DNA of 64,000 nucleotides from Hydrogenothermaceae bacterium (lineage in GTDB: Bacteria; Aquificota; Aquificia; Aquificales; Hydrogenothermaceae): assembly GCA_026418535.1 (NCBI GenBank), contig JAOABC010000003.1:124001-188000 (forward strand), given 5' to 3'. The position numbers were made by a program, and so were the translations under genes. The notes under the pieces are model-generated. The model searched no databases. It saw nothing but the letters and a program-made list of their open reading frames with translations, and was not told where the DNA came from. The stretch's first letter is position 1. Every line of letters begins with the position of its first letter. This document shows, piece after piece, positions 48,454 to 58,254 of this stretch.

Positions 48454-51400
48454 CTAAAACTTATAAGATATTCCAAAACTAAAGCTCCTTCCGACTTTAT
48501 ATCTTAGTGACACTTTATCTCCTTGTAGAACTAAAACCTCATCATCTAATATGTTTTTAGCTTTAAAGTCTATTGTGAAGTTCTTTTTTAGTTTCTTTTT
48601 AAATACGAAATCCAACTGGTCGAATGACTGTTCGTAGTGATCTGGCTGACCATATAACCCAATCGACCTTATTCTTTTACCAAATGTATTGTACAGCATT
48701 CCCCAGTAAAGACCTGTGTCTGGATTGTCATATCCAAATGTGAGATTTAAAACATAAGGAGATTGACCCTGCATCCTTCTACTTTTAGAAGTAAGTATTT
48801 TTGCACTTTCTTCGTCTAAAGTTACTTTTGACTCTATAAATGCAACGTTTCCAGATATGAAAAAGTTATCATAATCTATGTTTCCCAAGTACGGAATTTT
48901 TTCTACCGCTTCTATTTTATTTATAAAGTTAAATGATTTTCTAAATTCAAACTCTGCTCCGTAGTTATTTGCCTTTAAAGCATTTTGATAAGATAAAAAA
49001 GGATTGTTTGTGGTTGGGAGATAAGTTTCTTCTATAGGATTTTTAATGTTTCTGTAGAATAATGATATAGAGACCGAGTCTAATCCAGCCAACATCTTTT
49101 CTATTCTAAGATCAAAGTTGTCTATTTTAGAAGGTTTTAGATTTGGATTACCAAGAATTCTTTCACCTGTTAGAGGATCTATGAAAACTGAGTTTGAAAC
49201 CTCAAGAAAATCTGGATATGTCATAGTCTTACTGTATGCTCCTTTTAAATTTAGAGTGTCACTAAAAAAGTACTTTACAGATAAGTCAGGGTAGCTATCC
49301 TTTAGTTTTATGTCTGACTTTAGTTCTGTAGGAGAAAGCTGCTCGTAAGATAAAACATTTTGCTTTAGGTCTTCAAATCTATTACCTACAGAAACTCTCA
49401 CTTTTTGGCCTAACTTTGTATCAAAATTAGCGTAGAAAGCGTTAACATCAAGCTTACCAGAGTATTTATCATTAAAGAAAGTTCTATTCTGTATTCTAAA
49501 GTACTTTTCTCTATTCTCCGGAGAGAAGATAGCATCTATATTCTCATACTTCAAAGTTTCCTCTGGAAGGTTTACACCAGACTTCGGTAAATAAGTAAAC
49601 CTTCTAATCCTTGAAGACCTTTCTTTTTCTTGCTGTTGGATTCCAAACTTTATTTCTGTATCTTTAAATAATAATAAACTATCTTTTTTGTAGATTATGT
49701 CTACCCGAAAATCTTTACTCTTATCCTTGAGATAGGTAAACTCATGGGCTAAGTTTGAGTTAGGAACTCTTACTCTATTGTAGTATCTTCCCGTTCCTTC
49801 TTCTAACCAGTAAGTATAACTTACTTCATTTGGTATTTCCATATCCGCGGTAGAGAAAGCTGTAGCCCACTCTAACTTAAAATTAGGTAAAGGTAAAGAG
49901 TGACTTCCGAAAAGTTGATTAAACATAAGAGATCTTTCCTGCCAACGTAAGTTTGTTATTCTTTGAACGTTTTGATTTTCATCAGTTCCGTTATAAACTT
50001 GTGCTCTGTTGGTGGATATTCTCGTTAGTAAAGAGGTAAACTTAACTATCTGACTATCTCTGAAAGATAGCCCAGTTCCAACTAAATATGCTAACTTTAT
50101 ATCGTTTACATTATTATTATATATTCCCCCATTGTTTGCTGTTAGACCAGATTGACTAAGGTTATATATATTTCTTTCTACATCTACTTTTTTCCACTCG
50201 TTGTCGTACATAAATGAAAGTAGATATCCAACTTTAATACTACCATCTCCAAACTTCTTGGAGTCACCCAATGCTAAGTTGAAGCCAACTCCAGGAGGAA
50301 ATGTTATATCCTTTAAATTATTCTTCGACCTAAAAGTAGTAACATATTTTTCTAATTCCTCTCCTGAATAAGCATCTTTGTCTGGAAAAGGTAGTTTTCT
50401 TGTTCCATCATCGAATCCAAGAAAGTCAGTTTTACCACCCTCATAAAATTTTCCATCTTTGAAAGTAGTTAAGGAGTTGTATTTCACAGATGCTGACACA
50501 TCTAAGAAAAACTCCTTAGGATAGTCTTTTGTGTTTAAGATTACCGTACCTGTAGCAAAAGATGCAGGAATATCGGGAGAATAGCTTTTCTTTATCACTA
50601 TATTATTTAATACACCTGTAGGAAATATATCTAAAGGTACTATCCTCTTTATAGGGTCAGGAGAAGGTAGTATAGAGTTGTTTAATAGGGTTATTGAGTA
50701 TCTCCCCCCCAGTCCCCTAATATAAACATGACCATTATCCATAATTGTTATACCAGAAACTCTCTTTACTGCTGAAGATGCATCAGAATCTCCAGCTTTT
50801 GAAAACTGTTCAGAGCTTAAAATATTCACAACCTCTGCAAATTTTGCCTGTTCCGCCATAGCTTCCGCTATAGTTCCCTGTATGTACGGAGCAGTTACAA
50901 CGTACTCTGATAGCTCAAAAGTTAATGGAGTCAGTCTCACAGTTTGGTTTAATATTTGCCCTTCTGAGACTTCTATATCATCTATCGTCCTTGCACTATA
51001 TTCAGGATGAATAAAAGATAAGGAGATTTTCTCCTCTTCAACATCTAATAAAATCTCCCCACTTTTGTCAGTAAGATATTCTTTAGAATTGCCTTTTATG
51101 TATACTTTTACTCCACTTATAGGTTTTTGGTCTACATAAGATATCACTTTTAATCTAATATTGGCCTTTATTCTTTTCTTCTCTTCTCCTTCTTTAATAG
51201 AAGGAGTTTTTTGAAGTTGGGTATCAGACCCTGTAGCTAGTTCTTGATTTATTGTAATACCTTCTTTAGTTAAATCTATGTAGTATATCTTCATCTCTCC
51301 ATCTTCTATTTTTAGATGATAAGAAAAATTACCTATTTTTATTGTATAGATACCCTTCTTCAGCTTTAAGTCTATCTCTCCATACTCATTTGTTCTAAAC

Positions 51401-51540
51401 TCTTTATCTTCAATTAGAACCTTTTCATTTTTAAGTGGTATGGAATCTTTGAATATATATACCTTTGAACTTCCAAATTCTGAAGCAAACACATCTGTCA
51501 ATATAGCTGACAGTAAAACTGTTCTGGTTAAGTATCTCAT
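48454..51540 (-). CDS. Large TonB-dependent outer-membrane receptor/transporter
   Basis: 1028 residues. Signal peptide (about 1-20), two small beta-sandwich (carboxypeptidase-regulatory-like) domains at about 25-90 and 118-200, a TonB-box-like EYVVTAPY, a plug with [18 protein letters not shown] and [20 protein letters not shown], and a C-terminal 22-strand-type barrel ending in FGISYKF. The plug motif is that of a proteobacterial subfamily found beside DUF3450/TtpC gene sets. Last gene of a seven-gene operon that supplies its own energising complex. Ligand unknown; the pst and phoX neighbours suggest phosphate or organophosphate, or export of the adjacent lipoproteins. Confidence 0.9.
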   Translation of the reverse strand: MRYLTRTVLLSAILTDVFASEFGSSKVYIFKDSIPLKNEKVLIEDKEFRTNEYGEIDLKLKKGIYTIKIGNFSYHLKIEDGEMKIYYIDLTKEGITINQELATGSDTQLQKTPSIKEGEEKKRIKANIRLKVISYVDQKPISGVKVYIKGNSKEYLTDKSGEILLDVEEEKISLSFIHPEYSARTIDDIEVSEGQILNQTVRLTPLTFELSEYVVTAPYIQGTIAEAMAEQAKFAEVVNILSSEQFSKAGDSDASSAVKRVSGITIMDNGHVYIRGLGGRYSITLLNNSILPSPDPIKRIVPLDIFPTGVLNNIVIKKSYSPDIPASFATGTVILNTKDYPKEFFLDVSASVKYNSLTTFKDGKFYEGGKTDFLGFDDGTRKLPFPDKDAYSGEELEKYVTTFRSKNNLKDITFPPGVGFNLALGDSKKFGDGSIKVGYLLSFMYDNEWKKVDVERNIYNLSQSGLTANNGGIYNNNVNDIKLAYLVGTGLSFRDSQIVKFTSLLTRISTNRAQVYNGTDENQNVQRITNLRWQERSLMFNQLFGSHSLPLPNFKLEWATAFSTADMEIPNEVSYTYWLEEGTGRYYNRVRVPNSNLAHEFTYLKDKSKDFRVDIIYKKDSLLLFKDTEIKFGIQQQEKERSSRIRRFTYLPKSGVNLPEETLKYENIDAIFSPENREKYFRIQNRTFFNDKYSGKLDVNAFYANFDTKLGQKVRVSVGNRFEDLKQNVLSYEQLSPTELKSDIKLKDSYPDLSVKYFFSDTLNLKGAYSKTMTYPDFLEVSNSVFIDPLTGERILGNPNLKPSKIDNFDLRIEKMLAGLDSVSISLFYRNIKNPIEETYLPTTNNPFLSYQNALKANNYGAEFEFRKSFNFINKIEAVEKIPYLGNIDYDNFFISGNVAFIESKVTLDEESAKILTSKSRRMQGQSPYVLNLTFGYDNPDTGLYWGMLYNTFGKRIRSIGLYGQPDHYEQSFDQLDFVFKKKLKKNFTIDFKAKNILDDEVLVLQGDKVSLRYKVGRSFSFGISYKF

Positions 51541-51544
51541 TAAT

Positions 51545-52717
51545 TTACGTTTCCTCCTGATAACAGTATTCTCTATTAACTTTGCATCTACTTATAATTT
51601 GAAGGAGCTGAACAGATTTTTTATATACATTGTCATCTTTAATTTGTTTCAAGTAATCTTCTGATTTTTCTAGTCTTCCAGACATAAAAGCACAGTATGC
51701 AATAGCATATTTAATATTATCGTCTTTATCTAATTGATTTACTTTTATAATATCTTCTAAACCAAGAACTTGACTATATCTCTTCATATCTATAAGGATT
51801 CCGATTCTCTGTCTTAATTTTTCTGGGCCGTCTTGAATCATACTGTTTAGAGTCAAGGCATTATCATATCTACCAATCCTTTTGTAAACCTCTGCTGCAT
51901 CTTTATAGTAATTAGGGTTTACCTTTGAAGCTTTTTCAAAGAAGTAAGCTGCATTGTATAACATACCAATTTTGTAATAGCTGTTTGCCAGAGAGACTAA
52001 TATTTTCTCGTCATCTCCAAATATAAAGTAAGCCTTCTCTAATAAAAATATAGATTTTTTATACTCTCCATTTTGATATAAGGCTTTAGATATAGCAACG
52101 TAATCCTCCGGAGTTGCGCCTTTTTGACTTAGTAAAATTTCTGCCACTTCCATTGCAGAAAAGTATAGTCTTAGTTCCATGTATGTATAAAATTTTAGTT
52201 TGTAGAAAATTGTTTTTTCTTCTGTAAATTTTTTTAAAGCTTCATCTATAGTAGATAGAACTCCGTCATAGTCAGAGAGATTTTTCAAACATTCTACCTT
52301 TATAAGATAGAACTTATAATCTGTAGATGTTACTTCTTTTTCTTTATCTATCCACTCTACAGTTTTTCGACAGTCTTTCTGCTTATAGTAAGAATCTACT
52401 ATGTAAGTGATGATATTTTTATCAGTAGCTCCATAGCTATAAGCTTTTTCAAAATTAGATGCTGAATCTTTGAAGTTTTGCATTTTGTATAGCGCATAAC
52501 CAAATAGAGTATAGTATCTTTTTGTATCTACCTTCTGTGGATTTATCTCTTTTAATATTTCTATAGCTCTATCGTAATGTTCGTCTTTTATTAACAGAGA
52601 TGGTAATTGAAGCTGATCTACGGTCTTTTCCTGTTTTTGTTCCTTTTTTGTTTTTGCTAGTACATAACCAAAAGTTAAAAAGATAGAAACTAAAAGTATG
52701 TATGAAATTTTTTTCAT
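51545..52717 (-). CDS. TPR-repeat periplasmic protein of the TonB operon
   Basis: 390 residues: signal peptide (KKISYILLVSIFLTFGYVLA) followed by about eight tetratricopeptide-like helical pairs (for example YYTLFGYALYKMQNFKDSASNFEKAYSYG). The ATG at 52717 has GAGGAG upstream; an upstream in-frame start at 52747 would lie in tonB. TPR proteins are regular partners of TtpC-type TonB systems and may act as a periplasmic scaffold. Four bases before the receptor gene. Confidence 0.82.
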   Translation of the reverse strand: MKKISYILLVSIFLTFGYVLAKTKKEQKQEKTVDQLQLPSLLIKDEHYDRAIEILKEINPQKVDTKRYYTLFGYALYKMQNFKDSASNFEKAYSYGATDKNIITYIVDSYYKQKDCRKTVEWIDKEKEVTSTDYKFYLIKVECLKNLSDYDGVLSTIDEALKKFTEEKTIFYKLKFYTYMELRLYFSAMEVAEILLSQKGATPEDYVAISKALYQNGEYKKSIFLLEKAYFIFGDDEKILVSLANSYYKIGMLYNAAYFFEKASKVNPNYYKDAAEVYKRIGRYDNALTLNSMIQDGPEKLRQRIGILIDMKRYSQVLGLEDIIKVNQLDKDDNIKYAIAYCAFMSGRLEKSEDYLKQIKDDNVYKKSVQLLQIISRCKVNREYCYQEET

Positions 52718-52733
52718 CTGTGCTCCTCTTGGT

Positions 52734-53384
52734 TTATTGCAGTTCAAACTTCACTACCTGCTTTACCCATGTTTTTACAGGTTTACCTTTGTATCTACCA
52801 GGCTCAAATTTCCACTGTTTTACTGCATTTATAGAGGCTTCTTCAAACACTCTTGCTGGTTGAGATTCCAAAACTTCCACTTGCTGAACAGAACCGTCCT
52901 CATCAACTAAAATTGAAAGGACAACATACCCAGTTATATTTTTAGCTCTTGCGGATTTAGGATATTCCGGAGAAGTTCTAAACCTTGGCATAGGTGGTTG
53001 GTCAACAGATTTCTCAGTCATAACAATATTCTCTTTAACATCCCCTACTATGTCCTTTGAGTCCGAAGATACAAATAAACTGTCAAAAGAAAATTGGGGA
53101 AGGTTAATTTCTATTCCTGATAAACCTCCAGACAATCCTGGAGGTGGTACAGCTGTATCCATTCTAGGTTTATGCTCTATCTGCTTTTGCTCTACCTTTT
53201 TTTCCTCTTCAGGAGGTTTTACTTCTTTCTCAGTTATAATAGGAGTAAAGTCTTTATCCATTTTTCTTTGCTTAAGAGATTGGATAGAATTTAAATAGAG
53301 CATAAGAAAAATAGTAAGGGTAAAACCAATTAAACCTATTCCAAATCCGGATAATCTATTCCTTAAGTTGTTTACCCTTGTCAT
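52734..53384 (-). CDS. tonB: TonB energy-transducing protein
   Basis: 216 residues: N-terminal anchor (GIGLIGFTLTIFLMLYL), a short charged/proline linker (EVKPPEEEKKVEQKQ), and a C-terminal TonB domain PEYPKSARAKNITGYVVLSI ... INAVKQWKFEPGRYKGKPV. Transmits proton-motive energy from ExbB/ExbD to the outer-membrane receptor. The linker is short compared with E. coli TonB, as in TonB2-type proteins. Confidence 0.93.
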   Translation of the reverse strand: MTRVNNLRNRLSGFGIGLIGFTLTIFLMLYLNSIQSLKQRKMDKDFTPIITEKEVKPPEEEKKVEQKQIEHKPRMDTAVPPPGLSGGLSGIEINLPQFSFDSLFVSSDSKDIVGDVKENIVMTEKSVDQPPMPRFRTSPEYPKSARAKNITGYVVLSILVDEDGSVQQVEVLESQPARVFEEASINAVKQWKFEPGRYKGKPVKTWVKQVVKFELQ

Positions 53385-53389
53385 AATCT

Positions 53390-53797
53390 CTAACCTAATT
53401 CCTGTTTAGTAGAGACTGCAACATCTTTAGCACCAGCAAGCCTAATCTGATCTACCACGTCAACTAAAACTTCTACCCTTGCATCTTTGTCTACTATAAC
53501 CAAAACAGTTTTGTTTGTAGAAGAAGAAAGTAAATCCCTTACTTTACTCTGCAAGGTCCAAAGCTTTACCAACTGGTCATCTATATATATATTTCCAGCT
53601 TTGTCTATGTACACTCTTATTTCTTTTGCAGTTATTCTTTGAGCTGTAGATGCTTGAGGTCTCTCTATCTCTATCTTAGCTTCTTTTATAAAGGTGGCAC
53701 TCACTATAAAGAATATAAGTAGTATAAAAACTACATCTATAAGTGGTGTAATATTTGGTTCATCACTTCTTTGCATTGCAGACTTAAACCTTCTCAT
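53390..53797 (-). CDS. exbD: ExbD/TolR biopolymer transport protein
   Basis: 135 residues with one helix carrying the essential Asp in NITPLIDVVFILLIFFIVSATF and a periplasmic domain. Works with ExbB as the proton-driven motor for TonB. Overlaps exbB by 14 bases. Confidence 0.94.
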   Translation of the reverse strand: MRRFKSAMQRSDEPNITPLIDVVFILLIFFIVSATFIKEAKIEIERPQASTAQRITAKEIRVYIDKAGNIYIDDQLVKLWTLQSKVRDLLSSSTNKTVLVIVDKDARVEVLVDVVDQIRLAGAKDVAVSTKQELG

Positions 53798-54422
53798 ATT
53801 CTAACTCCTTGTAGAATTTTGATAAAGCTAGCATTCTTATTTCTTTAAGTTCTTCTTGTAATCTTCTTTGTTTAGATAAAAGTAAACTTTCTGTTATAAT
53901 TCCAGGAATAGCTATAATCAAACCTATCTCCGTAGTATAAAGAGCCTTTGATATTCCTAAAGCAATCCCTCCTCCACCTTGAGAAAAAAAGGTTCCTTCA
54001 TTGAGAGAATTAAACATAGTTACCATTCCATCTACAGTTCCAAGAAGACCAAGAAGAGGAGCAATCACAGTTAATCCAAGGAGAGCGCTTTTGTATGATT
54101 GAAGGTTTGCATCATATTCTAAAATTACTTCGTCTACAAGATTTTCCAAATTTTTTTTACTTTTTATCTTGTGAGCGTTTTCTTTTAATTTCTCTAAAAC
54201 ATCTTTGCAAGCGGAATCTATCACACCTTTAAATTTATCTATCTTACCGTCATAAACTAAAGAAAATACTTCTGACACTGGTAGGGTTGTTCCTCTTCTG
54301 AGAGCTGCAAATCTATATCCTATAAAATACCACAAGAGAAAAGTTACCACCATAAGGGGGTATATATATATACCCCCATTTTCTAATATTGTTGAAAGGT
54401 TGTCCTGTATAAACTGTTTCAT
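53784..54422 (-). CDS. exbB: ExbB/TolQ/MotA-family proton channel protein
   Basis: 212 residues, three helices, with the conserved APLLGLLGTVDGMVTMF and the third-helix region TTEIGLIIAIPGII. Together with ExbD forms the energising motor. It is the second, shorter ExbB-like protein of this operon, after the TtpC-like one. Confidence 0.93.
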   Translation of the reverse strand: MKQFIQDNLSTILENGGIYIYPLMVVTFLLWYFIGYRFAALRRGTTLPVSEVFSLVYDGKIDKFKGVIDSACKDVLEKLKENAHKIKSKKNLENLVDEVILEYDANLQSYKSALLGLTVIAPLLGLLGTVDGMVTMFNSLNEGTFFSQGGGGIALGISKALYTTEIGLIIAIPGIITESLLLSKQRRLQEELKEIRMLALSKFYKELEYEKV

Positions 54423-54439
54423 ATATATTTCACCTTACC

Positions 54440-55762
54440 TTAAACATTACAGTGGTTTAAAATCTTTAGAGCAGATTCTTCTATAAACTCCTTTATCCTC
54501 TCAGACCACCCTGTTATAAGAGAGCCAAGTATATAGGTTGGTATTGCTACAACAAGTCCGAGCTCAGTTGTTACTAATGCTTCTGATATCCCACCGGCCA
54601 TAAGTTTTGGATCTCCCGTTCCAAACTCAGTAATTACATTAAAGGTTTCTATTATACCGGTAACAGTCCCAAGTAAACCAAGAAGTGGAGAAACAGCTGC
54701 TATAACTATTATAGTTGTTTTGAATCTATCTAAAGAAGAGGTGTATCTTAGCATAGCTTCTGTAATAACGTAATCTATTGTTTCTTTGTCCTTTGAATTT
54801 AGATTTCTTAACACATAAGCAAGTACAGAAGGAACAACACCTTTTAAACCTTCTGCATATTCTAAAGCTTCTTTTATTTTTCCAGATTTTAGCATATTTG
54901 CTATATTCTCCGTAACTTCAGAACTTTTTCTGCTTGCTGCAAAGATTATAAAAATTCTTGATACTATCAGTATCAAAGCTATAAATCCTAAAAGTATGAT
55001 TATATATCCTATAATTCCACCGCTTTCTATATGGTCAAAAAAAGTTCTTTCTGCAGGAGGGTTTACAGGGTTAGACTCATTGTCGTATAGAAAAATCCCT
55101 ATAGTTGGTGGTAAATTACCTTCCTTCAGACCTTTTACTGTATCGTAGACAACTGAGCTATTCTTTGGATTCCATAAACCAAAAAGTCCATCTCCTATAG
55201 GAAGGAGAACTCCAATATTACCATCCGGAGTTATTCCGTATCTGGCAACCCCACCAATTTTTATAACTTCTCCAGAAACTTTTTTCCCATCTTGTAAGAA
55301 AAACTCTCCTTTCTCTATTCTTAGAGAAGAGTTTTTATCTAAAAGGTCAAAGGCATTTAAAAAAGCATTCTTCATAGTTTTTATAGGGTCCACGTCTTCA
55401 ATGTTTTTGTAGCCATTCATACTTAGCGTGTCAACAGCCTGTTGAACAGTTACAGGAAGTAGATTTTTACTCTCTTCCGCCTTTGATAGCTGAATTTCTA
55501 TTTCTCTTATTTTATTTTCTAAATCGTCCCCTTGAGCTTTTAATAGCATTATCTTATTTTCTGCTTCCACTACTTCTTTATTACCTTGCTCTGAAATACT
55601 TTTCAACTGTTGTTCTAAAGCTTCCAATTCCTGCATTAAAGCTTTCTTTTGATTGATAAGATAAATATACTCTTTCTTGTACGCCTTCATGAGCTTATCT
55701 TCTTCTCCAAAGGACAGAGAAAAAGAACCCAAAATTAGCATAATCGCTATAAACTTTCTCAT
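54440..55762 (-). CDS. TtpC-like ExbB paralogue with long periplasmic N-terminal extension
   Basis: 440 residues: signal peptide (AIMLILGSFSLSFG), a ~60-residue coiled coil (QKKALMQELEALEQQLKSISEQ), a globular periplasmic domain, then an ExbB-like membrane part (GIIGYIIILLGFIALILIVSRIF; SPLLGLLGTVTGIIETF; TTELGLVVAIPTYI). This layout is that of TtpC in Vibrio TonB2 systems, where it is needed in addition to ExbB. The ATG overlaps the DUF3450 stop (ATGA). Confidence 0.88.
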   Translation of the reverse strand: MRKFIAIMLILGSFSLSFGEEDKLMKAYKKEYIYLINQKKALMQELEALEQQLKSISEQGNKEVVEAENKIMLLKAQGDDLENKIREIEIQLSKAEESKNLLPVTVQQAVDTLSMNGYKNIEDVDPIKTMKNAFLNAFDLLDKNSSLRIEKGEFFLQDGKKVSGEVIKIGGVARYGITPDGNIGVLLPIGDGLFGLWNPKNSSVVYDTVKGLKEGNLPPTIGIFLYDNESNPVNPPAERTFFDHIESGGIIGYIIILLGFIALILIVSRIFIIFAASRKSSEVTENIANMLKSGKIKEALEYAEGLKGVVPSVLAYVLRNLNSKDKETIDYVITEAMLRYTSSLDRFKTTIIVIAAVSPLLGLLGTVTGIIETFNVITEFGTGDPKLMAGGISEALVTTELGLVVAIPTYILGSLITGWSERIKEFIEESALKILNHCNV

Positions 55763-56535
55763 TTTCTAACCTCTCCTGGTAAAAAGTTCGGTACTACAAA
55801 ATAACCTGTTCTTATCTGTTTTTTAAAAGAATCGAACATATTGTCTATCATTTTTTGGTCCTTTCCTGAAGAGAGCAGATGAATTTTGTACTCTGGAGCT
55901 TTTAAAAATCCGTATTTTCTATCTCCTGTCCTAAAAAGCAACCCTACCATACCCACTCTTAAAACATCTGCCAAGTAAGGTTTATTGTCTATATAGACAG
56001 TATCTTTATATATCCCGCTTTCTTTTGTTGCTCTTATTTCGTCTTCATAGATAGCCCATAGTTGATTTAAAGCTTTTTCCGGTAGTATATTTCCTTCTTG
56101 AACTTCTTTCCGGAGTTGACTAAGTTGAGACAGTCTATCTTGTTTTTTAAAGGGTAAAGATGAGTTTACATACTTTTCCAAAATTCCTATTCCTTCTAAA
56201 ACCACAGGTATTAAGTCTGTATTTTTAGAGCTTTTTTCAGCCAACTGTCTTTTTTTCTTATCCAGTTCAGATTTAAACTCCCTAACCCTAAGACTTTCTC
56301 TGTCATAACTTAAGGCAAGCTCAGACTTTCTCATCTGAGCATTTCTGCTTTCTGCTCTTATTCTTGCTTTAATTTCATCTATCTGAGAGTTTAGTTGTTC
56401 TATCTCAGATCTCAGAGAGACTATCTCTTTAACTAAATTCTCCTCCGAACTTTGAGCAAAAGATAAATCAAAAAAAGTAAGCATAGCTAAAGCTAAAATA
56501 TTAGGTCTTATAATCTTCAGACCTTTTACTATCAT
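55759..56535 (-). CDS. DUF3450 periplasmic coiled-coil protein
   Basis: 258 residues: signal peptide, an N-terminal coiled coil (about residues 30-100) and a C-terminal domain with GMVGLLFRTGDRKYGFL. DUF3450 proteins occur as the first gene of TtpC/ExbB/ExbD/TonB sets and are thought to be part of the energising assembly. The ATG at 56535 has GGAGGAT 6-7 bases upstream; a GTG at 56541 is too close to the ribosome-binding site. First gene of the operon. Confidence 0.85.
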   Translation of the reverse strand: MIVKGLKIIRPNILALAMLTFFDLSFAQSSEENLVKEIVSLRSEIEQLNSQIDEIKARIRAESRNAQMRKSELALSYDRESLRVREFKSELDKKKRQLAEKSSKNTDLIPVVLEGIGILEKYVNSSLPFKKQDRLSQLSQLRKEVQEGNILPEKALNQLWAIYEDEIRATKESGIYKDTVYIDNKPYLADVLRVGMVGLLFRTGDRKYGFLKAPEYKIHLLSSGKDQKMIDNMFDSFKKQIRTGYFVVPNFLPGEVRK

Positions 56536-56565
56536 AAACACATCCTCCGGTTTATTTAAGTCTAT

Positions 56566-56588
56566 ATTATAAAGTAAAAGTTGTTAAA
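56566..56588 (-). promoter_or_regulatory. Promoter of the TonB-system operon with a TTTAACA element
   Basis: On the minus strand -10 TATAAT (complement of 56566-56571) is preceded after 10 bases by TTTAACA (complement of 56582-56588), the same heptamer in the same position as at pstS, with a weaker TTTGCTT 11 bases farther upstream. No sigma70 -35. Suggests shared activation, perhaps by PhoB. Confidence 0.5.
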
Positions 56589-56631
56589 TTGAAAGCAAAA
56601 TTTAATTAAAAAAATTTAATAAAAAAAATAT

Positions 56632-56670
56632 AAAAATGGAAACACCCCCAGAAAGGGGGCCTCCATTTTT
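56632..56670 (-). terminator. Strong terminator after the beta-helix lipoprotein gene
   Basis: Arms AAAAATGGA/TCCATTTTT (56632-56640, 56662-56670) enclose a CCCCC/GGGGG inner stem with an AGAAA loop; T/A-runs on both sides make it effective on either strand. It separates the lipoprotein gene from the TonB-system operon. Confidence 0.9.
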
Positions 56671-56690
56671 ATTTTAAAGTCATCACTTTA

Positions 56691-58115
56691 TTATTGTATT
56701 ACTCTATTATTAGTGTATCCATTAAACATATTCTGTATATCTGTGTTAGTGAAAGTTAATACTTCTCCGGTATCTCCAGCAGCTCTAAACGTAGTAGAGC
56801 AGTTTGGTTGTTGTTGAGGGTTGTTAATTATAACACTCATAAATACGGGAGAGTTTACGTTCCTGCTAGATAGTCTTTGATAAGTGGCATTGTTGTTAAT
56901 CCTTATACAAGCTTGAGATCTTGGCCCAGTTATGAAAACGTTTATAAGCTGTGCGTCTGTTCCTCTTCTGAGCATTATAGCTTCATGGGCTGAGCTATTA
57001 GTTGATTCTATTGTTATATTGGCCACTCTTAAAAAGCTGTATGGAGTTGCGTTGTAATTAGTTCTCAGGCCATCCGCTTCTATACCCCGTGGGTCATTAG
57101 ATGAAACCTTTGTTTGTCTTATATATACGTACTGAACATTTCCTCTATACCCTTGGTCTGTATCTATGTTGTCATCTTCATTACCTATGAGCACTAAGTA
57201 TTTTGCATTAGCTGTTCCACCAAACCACTCTACACCGTCATCCGCGTTGTTGTACACTTGAACATACTCTATTTTTGTTCCACTACCAGTAGCAAGCAAG
57301 GTTAAACCATTAACCTCTTCATCTGGAGCAACTTCAGCACCACCAAAAGCTAAAACTACATATTTAAGAGAGCCACTTGAATCATTATCCGAGTTTCCAC
57401 CGTACACTAATGATTTATCAGCTTCAAACTGATTTTCTGTAGAACCTGTATTAGTAGAAGCGAAACCTGCTATATTTATACCTCCCCACTGTCCAGAAGA
57501 AGTGTCACAACTTTCAAGGTATCTCTTTCCTACAAAAAGGATAGGTTTCTCTTTTGTGCCTTCGGCTATGATTTTACCACCTCTCTCTACATTAAGAGAG
57601 TCGAAAGAACCTATTCCTGTTTTATCCCCATAGATTAACACACCCGGTTGTATATTCAGTACGCCGCCACTTTTTACTCTAACAACACCTTTAAGTCTGT
57701 AGCATTTTCCAGATTCTAACGTTACTGATCCGGTTATATCTCCCTGTATTACTGTAGCAGTGGTACAAGATGGCATAGAAGGGTTTTTCCCTAAACCGAA
57801 AGTCCATCCATCCGTCCAGTCGTTTGAGGGATTAACCGCACCTATAAACTCTGCGTTGTCAAAAAAAGAATCCACAAGCCTTGGGTTAGAAGCATACTGT
57901 GCCAGACTAACAACCTGAGATAAATTTAGTGGTTGGCCCTGAGGTTGGCATTGTTTTATTGTAATAGATTCCGTTCCTACAAAAACAGACGGCTGATTTG
58001 TTCCTGTAGACGGGGAAGAAGAACCCCCCCCACCTCCTCCACCACATCCAACAAGTAATGTGGACATAGAGATGAAACTTACTGTTAAAACAGCAGATAA
58101 GACTGCTTTTTTCAT
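56691..58115 (-). CDS. Surface beta-helix lipoprotein of unknown function
   Basis: 474 residues. Lipobox LLVGC (Cys24) followed by seven glycines, which would be a flexible tether. Then beta-helix-like sequence: VRVKSGGVLNIQPGVLIYGDKTG, GGKIIAEGTKEKPILF, GQWGGINIAGFA, GGNSDNDSSGSLKYVVLAFGG, GSGTKIEYVQVYNNADDGVEWFGGTANAKYLV. I know this family from marine proteobacteria and Bacteroidota, where it lies beside TonB-dependent receptors; no activity is known to me. Here it lies between phoX and the TonB operon, with its own leader and terminator. Likely exposed at or secreted from the outer membrane; inference. Confidence 0.8.
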   Translation of the reverse strand: MKKAVLSAVLTVSFISMSTLLVGCGGGGGGGSSSPSTGTNQPSVFVGTESITIKQCQPQGQPLNLSQVVSLAQYASNPRLVDSFFDNAEFIGAVNPSNDWTDGWTFGLGKNPSMPSCTTATVIQGDITGSVTLESGKCYRLKGVVRVKSGGVLNIQPGVLIYGDKTGIGSFDSLNVERGGKIIAEGTKEKPILFVGKRYLESCDTSSGQWGGINIAGFASTNTGSTENQFEADKSLVYGGNSDNDSSGSLKYVVLAFGGAEVAPDEEVNGLTLLATGSGTKIEYVQVYNNADDGVEWFGGTANAKYLVLIGNEDDNIDTDQGYRGNVQYVYIRQTKVSSNDPRGIEADGLRTNYNATPYSFLRVANITIESTNSSAHEAIMLRRGTDAQLINVFITGPRSQACIRINNNATYQRLSSRNVNSPVFMSVIINNPQQQPNCSTTFRAAGDTGEVLTFTNTDIQNMFNGYTNNRVIQ

Positions 58116-58210
58116 TACTAGTAACCTCCTTTGTTTTTTACAAAAAAATCTTAAATCTTAGAGTTTAAATACGTTTTAAAAAATTATTAATTTTTTCTAA
58201 CAAAACTATA

Positions 58211-58238
58211 AAAGAAAGGGGGTATTATTATCTACCCC
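58211..58238 (-). terminator. Terminator after phoX
   Basis: Minus strand GGGGTA (complement of 58233-58238), an 8-base loop, TACCCC (complement of 58219-58224), then CTTTCTTTT. Moderate stem, good pyrimidine tail. The rest of the 139-base gap to the lipoprotein gene is A/T-rich, with a good AAAGGAGG ribosome-binding site at its end. Confidence 0.65.
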
Positions 58239-58254
58239 TCCCTCAGTAACTGAT

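Noticed and set aside
58024-58031. Run of eight G on the coding strand right after the lipobox of the beta-helix lipoprotein, a possible phase-variation tract
   Set aside because: An equal run lies in the housekeeping gene pyrG (19007-19014) and a run of seven lies in the TonB-dependent receptor (50704-50710), so the tract length is not special here.
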